Positions 1-9,282 are shown, numbered from the stretch's first letter. The stretch: 64,000 nt of DNA from Undibacterium cyanobacteriorum (GCF_031326225.1 NZ_CP133720.1:1984001-2048000), one strand, 5' to 3'. The notes: a model not told the origin generated them from the sequence alone. Numbers and translations: made by a program.

Positions 1-1
1 G

Positions 2-595
2 CGCCAAGGCTTGGCACGTACGATGGGTGACAAGCAATTGTATTTCAAGTTGTTGCGTTTATTTGTGCAGGATCAGCGAGATGCCTTAGCGATTATTCGT
101 GAGGCACTCCAACGTGGAGAGAATGGGCTGGCTGAGCGCGTTGCGCATACCTTAAAAGGTGTTGCCGGACTGATTGGGGCCGAGGTTCACACTCAAGCCG
201 CACGAATCGAATTATTGATTCAAAGTGGTCAAAATGTGGAAATGATGACACCAATTTTGTCTGCCTGTGAAACTCAGCTTGCATTAACCATAGGAAACAT
301 TGAGAATTGTCTAGTACGCGAAAATGCAACAAGTGAGCTTGGCGGTAGAAGCCTCGACGGAGCCTCCATATCAAGTGAAGACGTGCTCGAGAAGTTACGC
401 TACTGCTACAGGTTGGTTGAGAATTATGACGGGGAGGCGCTCGAAGCACTCAATGATTCCCACGATGAGCTTTGTATAGCGTTTGGGACAGAAGTGCAAA
501 AGCAGATTATGCGTGCGGCCAGTCAATATGACTTTGACGTGATTCTCTCAATAATGAAGGGGAACGCTGAGTTGGCTGGACTCGAACTTAGGTAG
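2..595 (+). CDS. Hybrid sensor histidine kinase, C-terminal Hpt part (partial)
   Basis: The frame is open at the window edge, so this is the 3' end of a longer gene. The visible part begins with an ARTMGDKQLYFKLL stretch typical of the start of a histidine phosphotransfer (Hpt) domain. The phospho-accepting histidine lies in HTLKGVAGLIGA. A second, less conserved helical region of about 90 residues follows and ends the protein. Hpt domains at the end of hybrid kinases relay phosphate to a response regulator. The HD-GYP regulator 62 bp downstream on the same strand is the obvious candidate partner (inference). The sensor and kinase domains lie outside the window. Confidence 0.8.
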   Translation, partial: RQGLARTMGDKQLYFKLLRLFVQDQRDALAIIREALQRGENGLAERVAHTLKGVAGLIGAEVHTQAARIELLIQSGQNVEMMTPILSACETQLALTIGNIENCLVRENATSELGGRSLDGASISSEDVLEKLRYCYRLVENYDGEALEALNDSHDELCIAFGTEVQKQIMRAASQYDFDVILSIMKGNAELAGLELR

Positions 596-657
596 ATCTT
601 GTTGGCCCTGCTTGGACTGACGTCGCTTAAGCCTCATGTTTAGACTAAAGGTGGATT

Positions 658-1785
658 ATGAATGTGAGTAATGAACTCGATTCGAAACAAGTAATTCTGA
701 TAGTGGATGACACCCCCGACAATATCACTCTTCTTTCTGCTCTTCTTAAGGATATTTATAAGATCAAGATCGCCACAAATGGCGTGAAAGCTTTGCATAT
801 TGCCTCGACTCAGCCGAGTCCCGATCTTATCTTGCTCGATGTGATGATGCCGGAAATGGATGGCTACGAAACCTGTAAACGTCTGAAAGAAAATCCACTT
901 ACAGCCGAAATTCCTGTCATCTTCTTGACTGCGAAAAGCCAGGTATCGGACGAAGAAATGGGATTGAAGTTAGGTGCGGTTGATTACATCAGCAAACCTG
1001 TTAGCCCGCCGATTGTATTAGCACGCGTAGCAACACAACTTCATTTGGTGCGCGCACGGAATTTATTGCAGGACCAAAACAAGCATCTTGAAACCTTGGT
1101 GCAAGACCGTACGCGTAAGCTTGCAAAGATGCAGGATGCGATCATTATGGCCATGGCGTCGCTCGCTGAGACCAGAGATAACGAGACGGGTAATCATATT
1201 CGACGAACGCAAAACTACGTTGCCGCATTGGCTCGTCAGTTGAAAGATCACCCTCGGTTTTCGCATGAGCTTACTGACGAAAATATTGAGCTCCTGTACA
1301 AATCAGCGCCATTGCATGATATCGGTAAAGTCGGTATTCCCGACAATATCCTGCTCAAGCCAGGTAAGCTCGACGTCGAAGAATTTGAAGTGATGAAGCA
1401 GCACACCAATTATGGACGTGAGACGATCTTGACGGTGGAACGTTATCTTGGTGAGAGTAATGAATTCCTGCGTTTTGCACGTGAGATTACCTATTCGCAT
1501 CAAGAAAAATGGGATGGCTCAGGTTATCCTGAAAACCTTTCTGGCGATGCGATTCCCATCTCTGCGCGTTTAATGGCGGTTGCCGACGTGTATGATGCTT
1601 TGATTTCGAAACGCGTTTACAAGCCAGCGTTTAGTCACGAGGAGGCGATCGATATCATGCGCAAAGGGAAGGGCACGCACTTTGATCCGGATATCTTGGA
1701 TGTGTTCTTGCGTATCACTGAAGAGTTCCGCGATATCGCCATGCGTTATCGTCAAAACGAAGAGGGTGAGTCGGAGATTTATTAA
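658..1785 (+). CDS. Response regulator with HD-GYP domain (probable c-di-GMP phosphodiesterase)
   Basis: A 375-residue, two-domain protein. Residues about 11-130 form a receiver domain with acidic pocket D17/D18, phospho-acceptor D61, T91 and K113. After a coiled linker (about 131-165) comes an HD-GYP domain with HD at 220-221 in LHDIGKVGIP, and GYP at 289-291. HD-GYP domains of this family hydrolyse cyclic di-GMP and usually control motility or biofilm. All hallmark residues are intact, so activity is expected. It follows an Hpt-containing kinase and is probably co-transcribed with it. A strong hairpin terminator follows the stop codon. Confidence 0.92.
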   Translation: MNVSNELDSKQVILIVDDTPDNITLLSALLKDIYKIKIATNGVKALHIASTQPSPDLILLDVMMPEMDGYETCKRLKENPLTAEIPVIFLTAKSQVSDEEMGLKLGAVDYISKPVSPPIVLARVATQLHLVRARNLLQDQNKHLETLVQDRTRKLAKMQDAIIMAMASLAETRDNETGNHIRRTQNYVAALARQLKDHPRFSHELTDENIELLYKSAPLHDIGKVGIPDNILLKPGKLDVEEFEVMKQHTNYGRETILTVERYLGESNEFLRFAREITYSHQEKWDGSGYPENLSGDAIPISARLMAVADVYDALISKRVYKPAFSHEEAIDIMRKGKGTHFDPDILDVFLRITEEFRDIAMRYRQNEEGESEIY

Positions 1786-1808
1786 GGCTTCTCGAAGGTT
1801 GCAAAAAG

Positions 1809-1844
1809 CAAAAAGCGCAGTTTGAAGACTGCGCTTTTTGTTTG
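1809..1844. terminator. Bidirectional Rho-independent terminator
   Basis: A perfect 13-bp inverted repeat (CAAAAAGCGCAGT at 1809-1821, its complement at 1828-1840) with a 6-nt loop. The A-rich and T-rich arms give a U tract in both directions. It lies between the convergent HD-GYP gene and the ferredoxin-NADP reductase gene and can serve both. Confidence 0.9.
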
Positions 1845-1880
1845 TTCGCGTATCGCTCGCTAACTTTTTGATTGCTGCAA

Positions 1881-2942
1881 TTAGTCGAACACTGGCGTTT
1901 CCACACCCAAAATTTTGTGTAATTTTGGTGAGGTGGTGGTGTACTGCATATGGATTTTCTTTTCAGGGAAAATGTATGGAGCAGCGCCGAACGCAGCCAA
2001 AGCAGCTTCATGGAAGCCGGACAAAATCAATTTTTTCTTACCTGGGTATGTATTGATATCACCGACTGCGAAAATGCCAGGAACATTGGTTTCGAACTTT
2101 TCAGTATCCATCACTTTCAACTGTTTGCGTTCGATTTCCAAGCCCCATTCGGCGATTGGTCCGAGCTTTGGAGACAAACCGAAGAACACCAACAAGTCAT
2201 CCAAAGGCAAGCGGCGTGTCACGCCGTCCGCTCCGGTGACTTTGATTTCAGCGAGCTTGTCATCTTTTGTTTCGATGCCGGTAACTTGACCTATGATCAA
2301 TTGCATCTCGTAGTTGTCGCACATTTCTTTCATCTTAGCGACGGACGCTGGAGCAGCACGGAAGTCTTCACGACGGTGGAGCAGAATTACTGATTCAGCT
2401 TTGCCTGCCAAATTCAAGGCCCAGTCGAGTGCGGAATCGCCGCCACCGCAAATGACCAAATTGCGGCCTTCGAAACGGCTTGGGTCTTTCACGCGGTAGA
2501 AAACTTGCTTACCTTCGAACTCTTCGATACCTTCCACTTTTAACGTACGTGGTTGGAAAGAGCCAACGCCAGCGGCGATGAAAATGGTTTTAGTGATGAA
2601 CTTGGTACCCAAGGAGGTTTCGAGATCGAAACGACCATCAGGACGACGTTGAACGACTGTCACTTCTTGATTCAAGTGGAAAGTTGGTTCGAACGGTTCG
2701 ATTTGTTTGAGCAAGTTGTCAGTGAGTTCCTGACCCGTGCAAACAGGTACTGCTGGAATATCATAAATCGGCTTGTCAGGATAAAGCTCGACGCATTGAC
2801 CACCAACCACTGGCAGAGAGTCGATCACGTGCGCTTTGATTTCAAGAAGGCCAAGTTCGAATACTTGGAACAGGCCAACTGGGCCTGCGCCGACGATCAC
2901 TGCATCGGCTTCGATAACGGAGGTGGTTTGTTTGTTGTCCAT
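1881..2942 (-). CDS. Ferredoxin--NADP reductase (thioredoxin-reductase-like type)
   Basis: A 353-residue FAD/NAD(P) flavoprotein. The FAD-binding glycine motif GAGPVG is at 18-23, GGQCVELYPDKPIYDIP follows near 47-63, and the NADP-binding motif GGGDSALDW is at 166-174. A C-terminal FAD motif GDINTYPGKKKLI comes later. The redox-active CxxC of true thioredoxin reductases is absent. This matches the homodimeric ferredoxin-NADP reductases (YumC-like), which move electrons between NADPH and ferredoxin. A 7Fe ferredoxin gene lies 183 bp upstream on the same strand and is a plausible partner (inference from context). Confidence 0.93.
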   Translation of the reverse strand: MDNKQTTSVIEADAVIVGAGPVGLFQVFELGLLEIKAHVIDSLPVVGGQCVELYPDKPIYDIPAVPVCTGQELTDNLLKQIEPFEPTFHLNQEVTVVQRRPDGRFDLETSLGTKFITKTIFIAAGVGSFQPRTLKVEGIEEFEGKQVFYRVKDPSRFEGRNLVICGGGDSALDWALNLAGKAESVILLHRREDFRAAPASVAKMKEMCDNYEMQLIIGQVTGIETKDDKLAEIKVTGADGVTRRLPLDDLLVFFGLSPKLGPIAEWGLEIERKQLKVMDTEKFETNVPGIFAVGDINTYPGKKKLILSGFHEAALAAFGAAPYIFPEKKIHMQYTTTSPKLHKILGVETPVFD

Positions 2943-3125
2943 ACGACGAGAGTAAATCCAATAGTGCTTAAAATCGGTGTACGCGTTGATGCGCGCGGTG
3001 GGCTTATCGAAGTAGTGATAAAGCCTTTTCGTGCTTGCACCTCAGCTCGGGTTTGAGAATTGAATCAGCAGAGATGCTTCACGGTTTATTGAACGCTTAT
3101 TAATGCTAATAAAGCTTATTGAGGA

Positions 3126-3449
3126 TCAGCGTTCGAGGTATTGCAATTTGTCTTTGACGTCTTTCCAATCGTCCGCATCTGGCAGTGGTGCGACTGTTTT
3201 GGTGATCGATGGCCAGCTGCGGATCAAATCAGCATTGATCTTGATGAATTGCTGTTGGTTGGCTGGAACGTCTTCTTCTGCGTAAATTGCATTGACTGGG
3301 CATTCTGCAACGCACACAGCGCAATCGATACATTCGTCCGGGTCGATTACCAAGAAATTAGGACCTGCGCGGAAGCAGTCAACTGGGCAAACATCGACGC
3401 AGTCGGTATAACGACAACGGATGCATGATTCGGTCACAACATGGGTCAT
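3126..3449 (-). CDS. fdxA: 7Fe ferredoxin FdxA ([3Fe-4S][4Fe-4S])
   Basis: A 107-residue ferredoxin with cysteines at 9, 12, 17, 21, 25, 40, 43, 46 and 50. This spacing equals that of Azotobacter ferredoxin I shifted by one. By that alignment C9, C17 and C50 bind a [3Fe-4S] cluster and C21, C40, C43 and C46 bind a [4Fe-4S] cluster. The C-terminal extension of about 45 residues is normal for the FdxA family. It is a soluble low-potential electron carrier. The reductase gene downstream on the same strand suggests a functional pair. It is transcribed divergently from the 2-hydroxyacid dehydrogenase gene across a 289-bp intergenic region. Confidence 0.95.
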   Translation of the reverse strand: MTHVVTESCIRCRYTDCVDVCPVDCFRAGPNFLVIDPDECIDCAVCVAECPVNAIYAEEDVPANQQQFIKINADLIRSWPSITKTVAPLPDADDWKDVKDKLQYLER

Positions 3450-3738
3450 AACTGGCCTATTTAGGAAAAATCAGAATAAGTGGGCTCAGCGAGTATTTCG
3501 TCAGAGCTGCAAAGCCTTGTATTTTAAGGCAAATTGCAACATCTCACAATTATGACTTAGATAAAATACGCATAAGCAAATGTCAGGCGTGAAGGTGAAA
3601 TTGGTCGGTGAGGTCAAGTCTTGATAGTTTTGCGGTGCTCTGTGGGACTAGCTTAGTACCTTGCATTTGCGTGACAATGTGCCTTAAATCGCGTTAAAAG
3701 AGCCTAAATTGAAAGTTTTTCGTTGAGTGGAGCAGTAA

Positions 3739-4749
3739 ATGTTGAATGCACAATCAAAGCCTAATCTCTTGGTGGCAAGGGCAATATTCCCTGAAATCTT
3801 GGAAAAATTGTCAGACTATTTTGTGCTTGAGACAAATCAAGAGGATCGCATATTTCCGAGTCAAGAGTTGGTTCAGCGTCTGCAAGGCAAGTTCGGCATG
3901 TTATGTACTTCGAGCGCTAAAGTGAATTCAGAGCTGCTAAATGCGTGTCCGGAGTTGCGCATCGTTTCTACCTTGGCGGTTGGTTACGATAATTTTGATC
4001 TTGCGGCTTGTTCCGAGGCCGGCGTATTGGCGACCAATGCGCCAGATGTGCTGAACGAGACCACGGCTGACTTCGCTTGGGCCTTGTTGATGGCGGCAGC
4101 GCGACGTGTGACTGAGTCGGAACACTGGTTACGAGCGGGTAAGTGGGAAAAGTGGAGTATCGATTGCTTTCTCGGCGCGGACCTCCATGGCAGCACCCTT
4201 GGTATTCTAGGGATGGGGCGAATCGGCCAAGCGGTCGCGCGTCGTTCGATCGGCTTTGGTATGAAAGTCATTTATCACAATCGTAGTCGCTTAGGCCCTG
4301 AAATTGAAGATGCTTCCAATAATGCCGAGTACGTCAGTAAGCAAGATTTGTTTGCGCAAGCCGATCATCTCGTGATTGTCGTGCCGTATTCGCCGGAAGC
4401 CCATCATCTCGTAGGTGCAGGTGAATTGGCGATGATGAAGCCAAGTGCATGCTTAGTGAATGTGGCACGCGGCGGCATTGTCGATGATGTCGCGTTGATA
4501 GCAGCGCTCAAGGAAAAGAAAATCGCTGCTGCCGGGCTCGATGTGTTCGAGAATGAACCGCGCTTTCATCCTGACTTTCTAGAGTTGGAAAATGTCGTGT
4601 TGACGCCGCATATTGCAAGCGCCTCACGTAAAACCCGTTTGGCCATGGCGCATCGCGCCGCAGATAACTTGATCGCCGCGGTTTCGGGGCGGATGCCTTT
4701 AGATTTGCTGAACTCTGCGTCATTGAGAAAGAGCGCGCTAAGCTTGTAG
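3739..4749 (+). CDS. D-2-hydroxyacid dehydrogenase (glyoxylate/hydroxypyruvate reductase-like)
   Basis: A 336-residue NAD(P)-dependent D-isomer-specific 2-hydroxyacid dehydrogenase. The Rossmann motif GMGRIG is at 158-163. The catalytic triad of the family is visible as Arg in NVARGG, Glu in FENEP and His in TPHIAS. The 81-VGYDNFD-87 segment is also typical of glyoxylate reductase/D-glycerate dehydrogenase members. The exact substrate cannot be read from sequence; glyoxylate, hydroxypyruvate or 2-ketogluconate are all possible. It stands alone between a divergent ferredoxin gene and a convergent acyl-CoA-binding protein gene. Confidence 0.88.
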   Translation: MLNAQSKPNLLVARAIFPEILEKLSDYFVLETNQEDRIFPSQELVQRLQGKFGMLCTSSAKVNSELLNACPELRIVSTLAVGYDNFDLAACSEAGVLATNAPDVLNETTADFAWALLMAAARRVTESEHWLRAGKWEKWSIDCFLGADLHGSTLGILGMGRIGQAVARRSIGFGMKVIYHNRSRLGPEIEDASNNAEYVSKQDLFAQADHLVIVVPYSPEAHHLVGAGELAMMKPSACLVNVARGGIVDDVALIAALKEKKIAAAGLDVFENEPRFHPDFLELENVVLTPHIASASRKTRLAMAHRAADNLIAAVSGRMPLDLLNSASLRKSALSL

Positions 4750-4869
4750 CCTAGGGCGCTCTTGTAGACTTCAGTTAGAAAGTTAGCGTGATCGCGAAGC
4801 CTTCATATCGATGCTGGCTACAAGCAGTTTTATGCCAATTTCTTAACCCAAATGCTGAGGCATAAATGA

Positions 4870-5127
4870 TTATGCGCTTTTGAGATCTTCGATCAAATTA
4901 ATGTACTGTTGCATCGCATCGTCTTGGGAAGTACCTTTGAGTTCTGCCCATGCGTCGAATTTAGCGCGTGCAACGAAGTCTGTCATGCCTGGGCGATCGC
5001 CGCTCGCATCGCCAGCACTGCCTTGTTTGAACAGGGCGTAAATTTTGAGCAGCGTCATATTGTCTGGACGCTCTGGCAAATTTTTTGAGTCGGCTTGTGC
5101 TTGTGCGAATTGTTCTTGCAATGACAT
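4870..5127 (-). CDS. Acyl-CoA-binding protein (ACBP)
   Basis: A small helical protein matching the ACBP family: LQEQFAQAQADSKNLPERPDN, then LLKIYALFKQGSAGD, DRPGM and KFDAWAELKGTSQDDAMQQYI. It binds long-chain acyl-CoA esters in the cytosol. I chose the ATG at 5127 because GGAG sits six bases upstream of it. The GTG four codons earlier overlaps that ribosome-binding site and is unlikely. This gives 85 residues, close to the family's usual size. The role in this bacterium is presumably acyl-CoA buffering (inference). Confidence 0.93.
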   Translation of the reverse strand: MSLQEQFAQAQADSKNLPERPDNMTLLKIYALFKQGSAGDASGDRPGMTDFVARAKFDAWAELKGTSQDDAMQQYINLIEDLKSA

Positions 5128-5350
5128 GGTGTTCTCCACAAAGAGTTAAATCGATTGTCGCCTGCGATTTGTCGCCGCACCGTTGTTATGGCGTCAGTTG
5201 TTCAAGTTCGACCAGCAGCGAGGCGAAAGAGAGTCCAGCTTAGCAGGAAATCTTTAAATGGCGATAGAAGAAAGACTCGAAAAACATGAGATAACGCCAG
5301 GCGCGTAGCTCATTTGTTCAAGTCATTCTGCTCGTTTGAAATGCGAAAAC

Positions 5351-6049
5351 TTAGTGAATGGTCGGTTCAGCGCCACAGCACTGCTTGTATTTCTTACCGC
5401 TACCACAAGGGCAGGGATCGTTGCGTCCGACTTTGGGCGCGTCGCGTTTGACGGTAGTAACGCCTGATTTGCGCAAAGGAGCCCAGAAGCGACGAATTTC
5501 TGGAATCGCGGCTTCGACTTGCAGAGCTAATGCGTGGCACTTTTCTGGCGTGTCGACTAGCTTGAGTTCTTCTTCTTCGATTTCTTCAGCCCCGAGCAAA
5601 TAAATCGGCTTGAGTAGTGGGCCGATAGTGGATTCCCATGCCGCTTGCCAAGCTTCCTCGCGCAGTTGCATGCCTTCCCAGAAACCCCAAGCCCAAGTTT
5701 CACCGTCGATCAATTCTTTGCCATTCTGCTCCATCACACAAAACAAGGGCTCGTACTCTTGGGGTGCGACTTCGAAGGTGATTTGAATCTCGTTCATAAA
5801 GCGCGCAATGAGATTAGTGATGCGTTGCATCTCTTTGGCATTCTTAAACTTTGGCTCGCCTTGATCGGGAAGTCCCCACACGGTGGGCAACCATTCGGCC
5901 ATTGGGATCATTTCTGGACCTAAGGCGATGGCGGTCAAATAACCGTGTAAGGCGTCCATCGTCATGCCATCATCGCCAACGCTATCTGACATCAAAAATT
6001 TATCGAGCTCATTAAATTCTTTGTCGCTAAGAGGTTCGTCGAGGTGCAT
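5351..6049 (-). CDS. UPF0149/YecA-family protein with C-terminal SEC-C zinc motif
   Basis: A 232-residue protein. The first about 190 residues match the UPF0149 (YgfB/YecA) helical family, including MTMDALHGYLTAIALGP near residue 29. The last 25 residues carry a SEC-C motif, GRNDPCPCGSGKKYKQCC, the zinc-binding module also found at the end of SecA. The molecular function is not established. YecA in E. coli has been linked to SecA and ribosomes through its metal-binding tail. It is transcribed towards the ACBP gene, divergently from the srkA gene. Confidence 0.9.
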   Translation of the reverse strand: MHLDEPLSDKEFNELDKFLMSDSVGDDGMTMDALHGYLTAIALGPEMIPMAEWLPTVWGLPDQGEPKFKNAKEMQRITNLIARFMNEIQITFEVAPQEYEPLFCVMEQNGKELIDGETWAWGFWEGMQLREEAWQAAWESTIGPLLKPIYLLGAEEIEEEELKLVDTPEKCHALALQVEAAIPEIRRFWAPLRKSGVTTVKRDAPKVGRNDPCPCGSGKKYKQCCGAEPTIH

Positions 6050-6190
6050 GATATTGAAATAAATCTAAGTAATGGGATGGTCAAAAAATCTGGTGACGCT
6101 TAGGCCACTATTTTGAGAGATCTAAGAGATAGGCGAGAGTGTAGCGCTTGTTAGTCCTTTCGTGGTGAATTTCCACGTACAATTGGGCTT

Positions 6191-7237
6191 ATGAACGAAG
6201 AAAAACAAAACAAATCTGAGTCCGGCCACATTGAGGCTTCGAGCGCCGTGGCCGGCGATTTTGCGGGTCTCAGTCCGGATCTTGTGCTCGACGCTGCCTA
6301 CAGCCAGGGCTTTGCGGTCGATGGCCGCTTGCTTGCACTGAATAGCTATGAAAATCGCGTTTATCAATTGGGTATTGAAGATCGCGCTCCCATCATTGCT
6401 AAATTTTATCGCCCACGTCGATGGAGTGATGCGCAAATTCGAGAGGAGCACGCTTTCTTAATGAGTTTGCAGGAAAGCGAAATTCCTGTGATCGCTCCGA
6501 TGACCAATTCTGACGGAGAGAGTCTGTTCTTTTTTGATCAGCATCGATTCGCTTTATTCCCTAGACAAGGTGGGAGGGCGCCGGAATTATCTGATCGTGA
6601 GACCTTGATTTGGTTGGGGCGATATCTCGGGCGCATTCATGCCATTGGAGCGCAGCACTTATTTGCGCATCGTCCAAGTCTGAGCGTGGAAGAGCTTGGT
6701 GATCAGTCGTTCAGAACTCTATTGCAAGGGCCTTGGATAGAAGGCTCTTTGCGCGAGGCATATGAAGCCGCAGCATCGCAAATGTTAGACAAAGTGAAGC
6801 AGTGTTTCGCCGCCTCGCCAGAATTTCAACAACTACGTTTGCATGGGGACTGCCATCTCGGCAACGTGTTGTGGTTATCGGAAGGCGCGCAACAAGGGCC
6901 TCATTTTCTTGATTTTGATGATAGTCGTAATGGGCCCGCAGTGCAGGATTTGTGGATGCTGCTGTCAGGATCTCGTAGTGAAATGCAGACACAGTTGTGC
7001 GATATTCTCGAAGGATATGAGGATTTCTTCGAGTTTGATACGCGCCAATTAGGCTTGATCGAACCATTACGTTGCCTACGAATGTTGCATTACAGTGCAT
7101 GGTTGGCGCAGCGTTGGGATGATCCCGCCTTTAAGCAAGCTTTTCCATGGTTCGCCACACCTCGTTACTGGCAAGAGAAAATTCTTGAAATGCGGGAACA
7201 GATTGCCTTGCTCGATGAAGAGCCTTTGCGAGTATAG
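6191..7237 (+). CDS. srkA: Stress response kinase A (SrkA/YihE/RdoA family)
   Basis: A 348-residue protein of the aminoglycoside phosphotransferase/choline-kinase-like fold. It contains NSYENRVYQLG (nucleotide loop), AKFYRPRRWSDAQIREEH (ATP-binding lysine region), the catalytic loop LHGDCHLGNVLW and the metal-binding FLDFDDSRNGP. This pattern is that of SrkA, a Ser/Thr protein kinase implicated in E. coli in surviving Cpx-related and oxidative stress. There is no adjacent dsbA, unlike in E. coli. It is probably a single-gene unit, 157 bp before the rpiA start. Confidence 0.9.
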   Translation: MNEEKQNKSESGHIEASSAVAGDFAGLSPDLVLDAAYSQGFAVDGRLLALNSYENRVYQLGIEDRAPIIAKFYRPRRWSDAQIREEHAFLMSLQESEIPVIAPMTNSDGESLFFFDQHRFALFPRQGGRAPELSDRETLIWLGRYLGRIHAIGAQHLFAHRPSLSVEELGDQSFRTLLQGPWIEGSLREAYEAAASQMLDKVKQCFAASPEFQQLRLHGDCHLGNVLWLSEGAQQGPHFLDFDDSRNGPAVQDLWMLLSGSRSEMQTQLCDILEGYEDFFEFDTRQLGLIEPLRCLRMLHYSAWLAQRWDDPAFKQAFPWFATPRYWQEKILEMREQIALLDEEPLRV

Positions 7238-7394
7238 GTTTGACGCGGCTCGAAATAGTTTGGAGATGCCTGTGTAACCGCTCGGTAACAGTGCAGTATT
7301 AGCGCTGCAGTCGCCCTGCAAGCGTTCTGAAGCCAACGGCATGCCTTACAATAGCGGTTTTGAAGAATTATTTTTCGATACAAGTGAGCTAAAA

Positions 7395-8066
7395 ATGACG
7401 CAAGACGAATTGAAATTGGCAGTGGCACAAGCAGCAATTGCCTATGTTGTTGAAGGTGAAATTGTTGGTGTCGGTACAGGGTCTACTGCCAATTTCTTTA
7501 TTGATGAACTGGCGAAAATGAAGCACAAGATCAAGGCTGCGGTAGCATCTTCAGAGGCGACTGCTGCGCGCTTGCGTGGGCATGGCATCACTGTGCTTGA
7601 TTTGAATGAAGTGACTTCGATGCCAGTCTATATCGACGGTGCTGATGAGATTACAGCGTCTGGTGCGATGATCAAAGGCGGTGGCGCCGCATTGACGCGT
7701 GAGAAGATTGTGGCCTCCGTTTCGCAACAATTTGTCTGCATTGCAGATGGTTCTAAATTGGTCGATAAATTAGGTCGTTTCCCTCTGCCGGTTGAAGTCA
7801 TTCCGATGGCGCGTGAATCTGTGATTCGTGCCTTGAATGCGATTGCGGGTGAAGCGAAATTGCGCATGAAGGATGGTCAAGCTTTGATTACCGATAATGG
7901 TAATGTCATTGTCGATGTGCAAGGTTTGCAAATTGATGATCCCAAGGATCTCGAACGCCAGATCAACAATATTGTCGGCGTTGTGACGGTTGGTTTGTTC
8001 GCGCAGCAAGGCGCCAATGTCTGCTTGTTGGGAACGGCTGAAGGTGTCAAAACCTTGAAGTTTTGA
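7395..8066 (+). CDS. rpiA: Ribose-5-phosphate isomerase A
   Basis: RpiA interconverts ribose-5-phosphate and ribulose-5-phosphate in the pentose phosphate pathway. Family motifs are all present: GVGTGSTANFFID, ASSEATAARL, YIDGADEI and IKGGGAALTREKIV. I chose the ATG at 7395 (MTQDELKL), which gives 223 residues, the usual family length. An upstream in-frame ATG at 7341 would add an 18-residue tail with no family support. The DUF1415 gene follows 39 bp downstream on the same strand. Confidence 0.95.
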   Translation: MTQDELKLAVAQAAIAYVVEGEIVGVGTGSTANFFIDELAKMKHKIKAAVASSEATAARLRGHGITVLDLNEVTSMPVYIDGADEITASGAMIKGGGAALTREKIVASVSQQFVCIADGSKLVDKLGRFPLPVEVIPMARESVIRALNAIAGEAKLRMKDGQALITDNGNVIVDVQGLQIDDPKDLERQINNIVGVVTVGLFAQQGANVCLLGTAEGVKTLKF

Positions 8067-8105
8067 TTGCCTGCGTCTCACCCTGAAGAGTAAAAAGGAA
8101 AACAA

Positions 8106-8660
8106 ATGTCACACCAAACAATAGATGAATCTGCAGTCGTTCAAAGCACCAAACAATGGTTGGAAAAGGCGGTCATTGGCTTGAATCTGTGCCCATTTGC
8201 GAAGGGCGTACACATCAAAGATCAAATTCGTTATTTCGTGAGCCATGCGACGACCACGGAAGAATTGCTGAAGGATTTAATTGACGAACTCGAAGTATTG
8301 GCTGAGGCCAATCCAGAAAAGATCGACACGACGCTTTTGATTCATCCAAACGTACTGAATGATTTTTTAGATTTCAATGATTTCCTCGAAGTCGCCGATG
8401 CGACGCTTGAAGACCGTGATCTTGACGGGATTTTGCAAGTGGCGAGCTTCCATCCAGCATATCAATTCGAAGATACTGAGCTTGATGATATCGAGAATTT
8501 CACGAACCGCTCACCTTTCCCGACGCTGCATTTGCTGCGCGAAGAGAGTATCGATAAGGCCGTCGAAGCTTTTCCAGAGGCTGAAGAAATCTACGAAAAA
8601 AACATGGCGACCTTGCGTTCATTAGGCTTAGAGGGATGGAAAAAACTATTTCTCGCTTAA
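8106..8660 (+). CDS. DUF1415 family protein of unknown function
   Basis: A 184-residue acidic cytosolic protein. It shows the DUF1415 signature: TKQWLEKAVIGLNLCPFAKG near the N-terminus, TLLIHPNVLNDFLDFNDFL in the middle, and ILQVASFHPAYQFE near residue 117. No signal peptide or membrane segment is visible. The conserved cysteine in NLCPFA and the histidine in FHP are possible functional residues (inference). It lies 39 bp after rpiA and just before a strong terminator, so it is likely co-transcribed with rpiA. I do not assign a function. Confidence 0.9.
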   Translation: MSHQTIDESAVVQSTKQWLEKAVIGLNLCPFAKGVHIKDQIRYFVSHATTTEELLKDLIDELEVLAEANPEKIDTTLLIHPNVLNDFLDFNDFLEVADATLEDRDLDGILQVASFHPAYQFEDTELDDIENFTNRSPFPTLHLLREESIDKAVEAFPEAEEIYEKNMATLRSLGLEGWKKLFLA

Positions 8661-8706
8661 GAGAGTAAGAGTCACTGGCTGATTGAGATGCATGAGAGAA
8701 GAAGGT

Positions 8707-8736
8707 AAATGGGGCTGCGGCCCCATTTGCTTTTTC
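8707..8736 (+). terminator. Rho-independent terminator after rpiA-DUF1415
   Basis: A 9-bp GC-rich stem (AAATGGGGC at 8707-8715, complement at 8720-8728) with a 4-nt loop, followed by GC and a five-T run. Confidence 0.9.
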
Positions 8737-9282
8737 AGGGTATCTGATGCGCGCCTTGTTAAGGTCAATGCGTGTTTGTCGACTTCTCAGAGGGTGAGCG
8801 TGCAACCGACTATTCGCAAATGGCGTTTGAATAAAATTTGCTGCGATTGCAAATGTCCATATTTTTGCTTGTTTTTCAGCTTCGATAGAAAAAGCATTTG
8901 CTTATGTTTTTTTATCATTTGTGATTTTCACTTTGATGTCTTTGTGGAAATGATTTCTGAAATGCACGGGTCAATAAAGTGGCGGCGCGATTGATGCTAA
9001 TTGATTTTGCTAAGTAATTGAATTAGTTAATAAAATTGCCTACTGTCTTGGCTTTTCTTGCAGTCTTATTTGTCGCCGGGAAAGCTGTGGACGTTCAATT
9101 GAACTTACAGAAATGATGCTAAACACACTTCGCTTTTCTAACGGATCACGAAGACTTATAGCACTATCAGGAAAAAGCATACAAAATTTGGACGCGAAGT
9201 TCTTGTTATTTTGCAGAGCAGCATGTAGAGTCATGGGTTCATTTTTTGTTTATATCGTTTTTTGTCACTCTCTATAAATTCT
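8737..9282. other. Gene-poor AT-rich stretch before lysC
   Basis: About 545 bp without a convincing gene. The open frames here (the longest is 8683-8994, plus strand) read cysteine- and phenylalanine-rich, match no family I know and overlap the terminator hairpin. The DNA is clearly richer in A and T than its neighbours around 8880-9030. It must hold the lysC promoter. I could not pick out a convincing promoter, riboswitch or structured RNA by eye. Confidence 0.5.

Noticed and set aside
4729..4763. Inverted repeat AAGAGCGC...GCGCTCTT at the end of the 2-hydroxyacid dehydrogenase gene
   Set aside because: The 8-bp stem has a 19-nt loop, overlaps the stop codon and has no T tract, so I did not call it a terminator.
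8683..8994. 103-residue open frame after the DUF1415 gene
   Set aside because: It runs through the terminator hairpin, has a Cys/Phe-rich composition and no recognisable domain.
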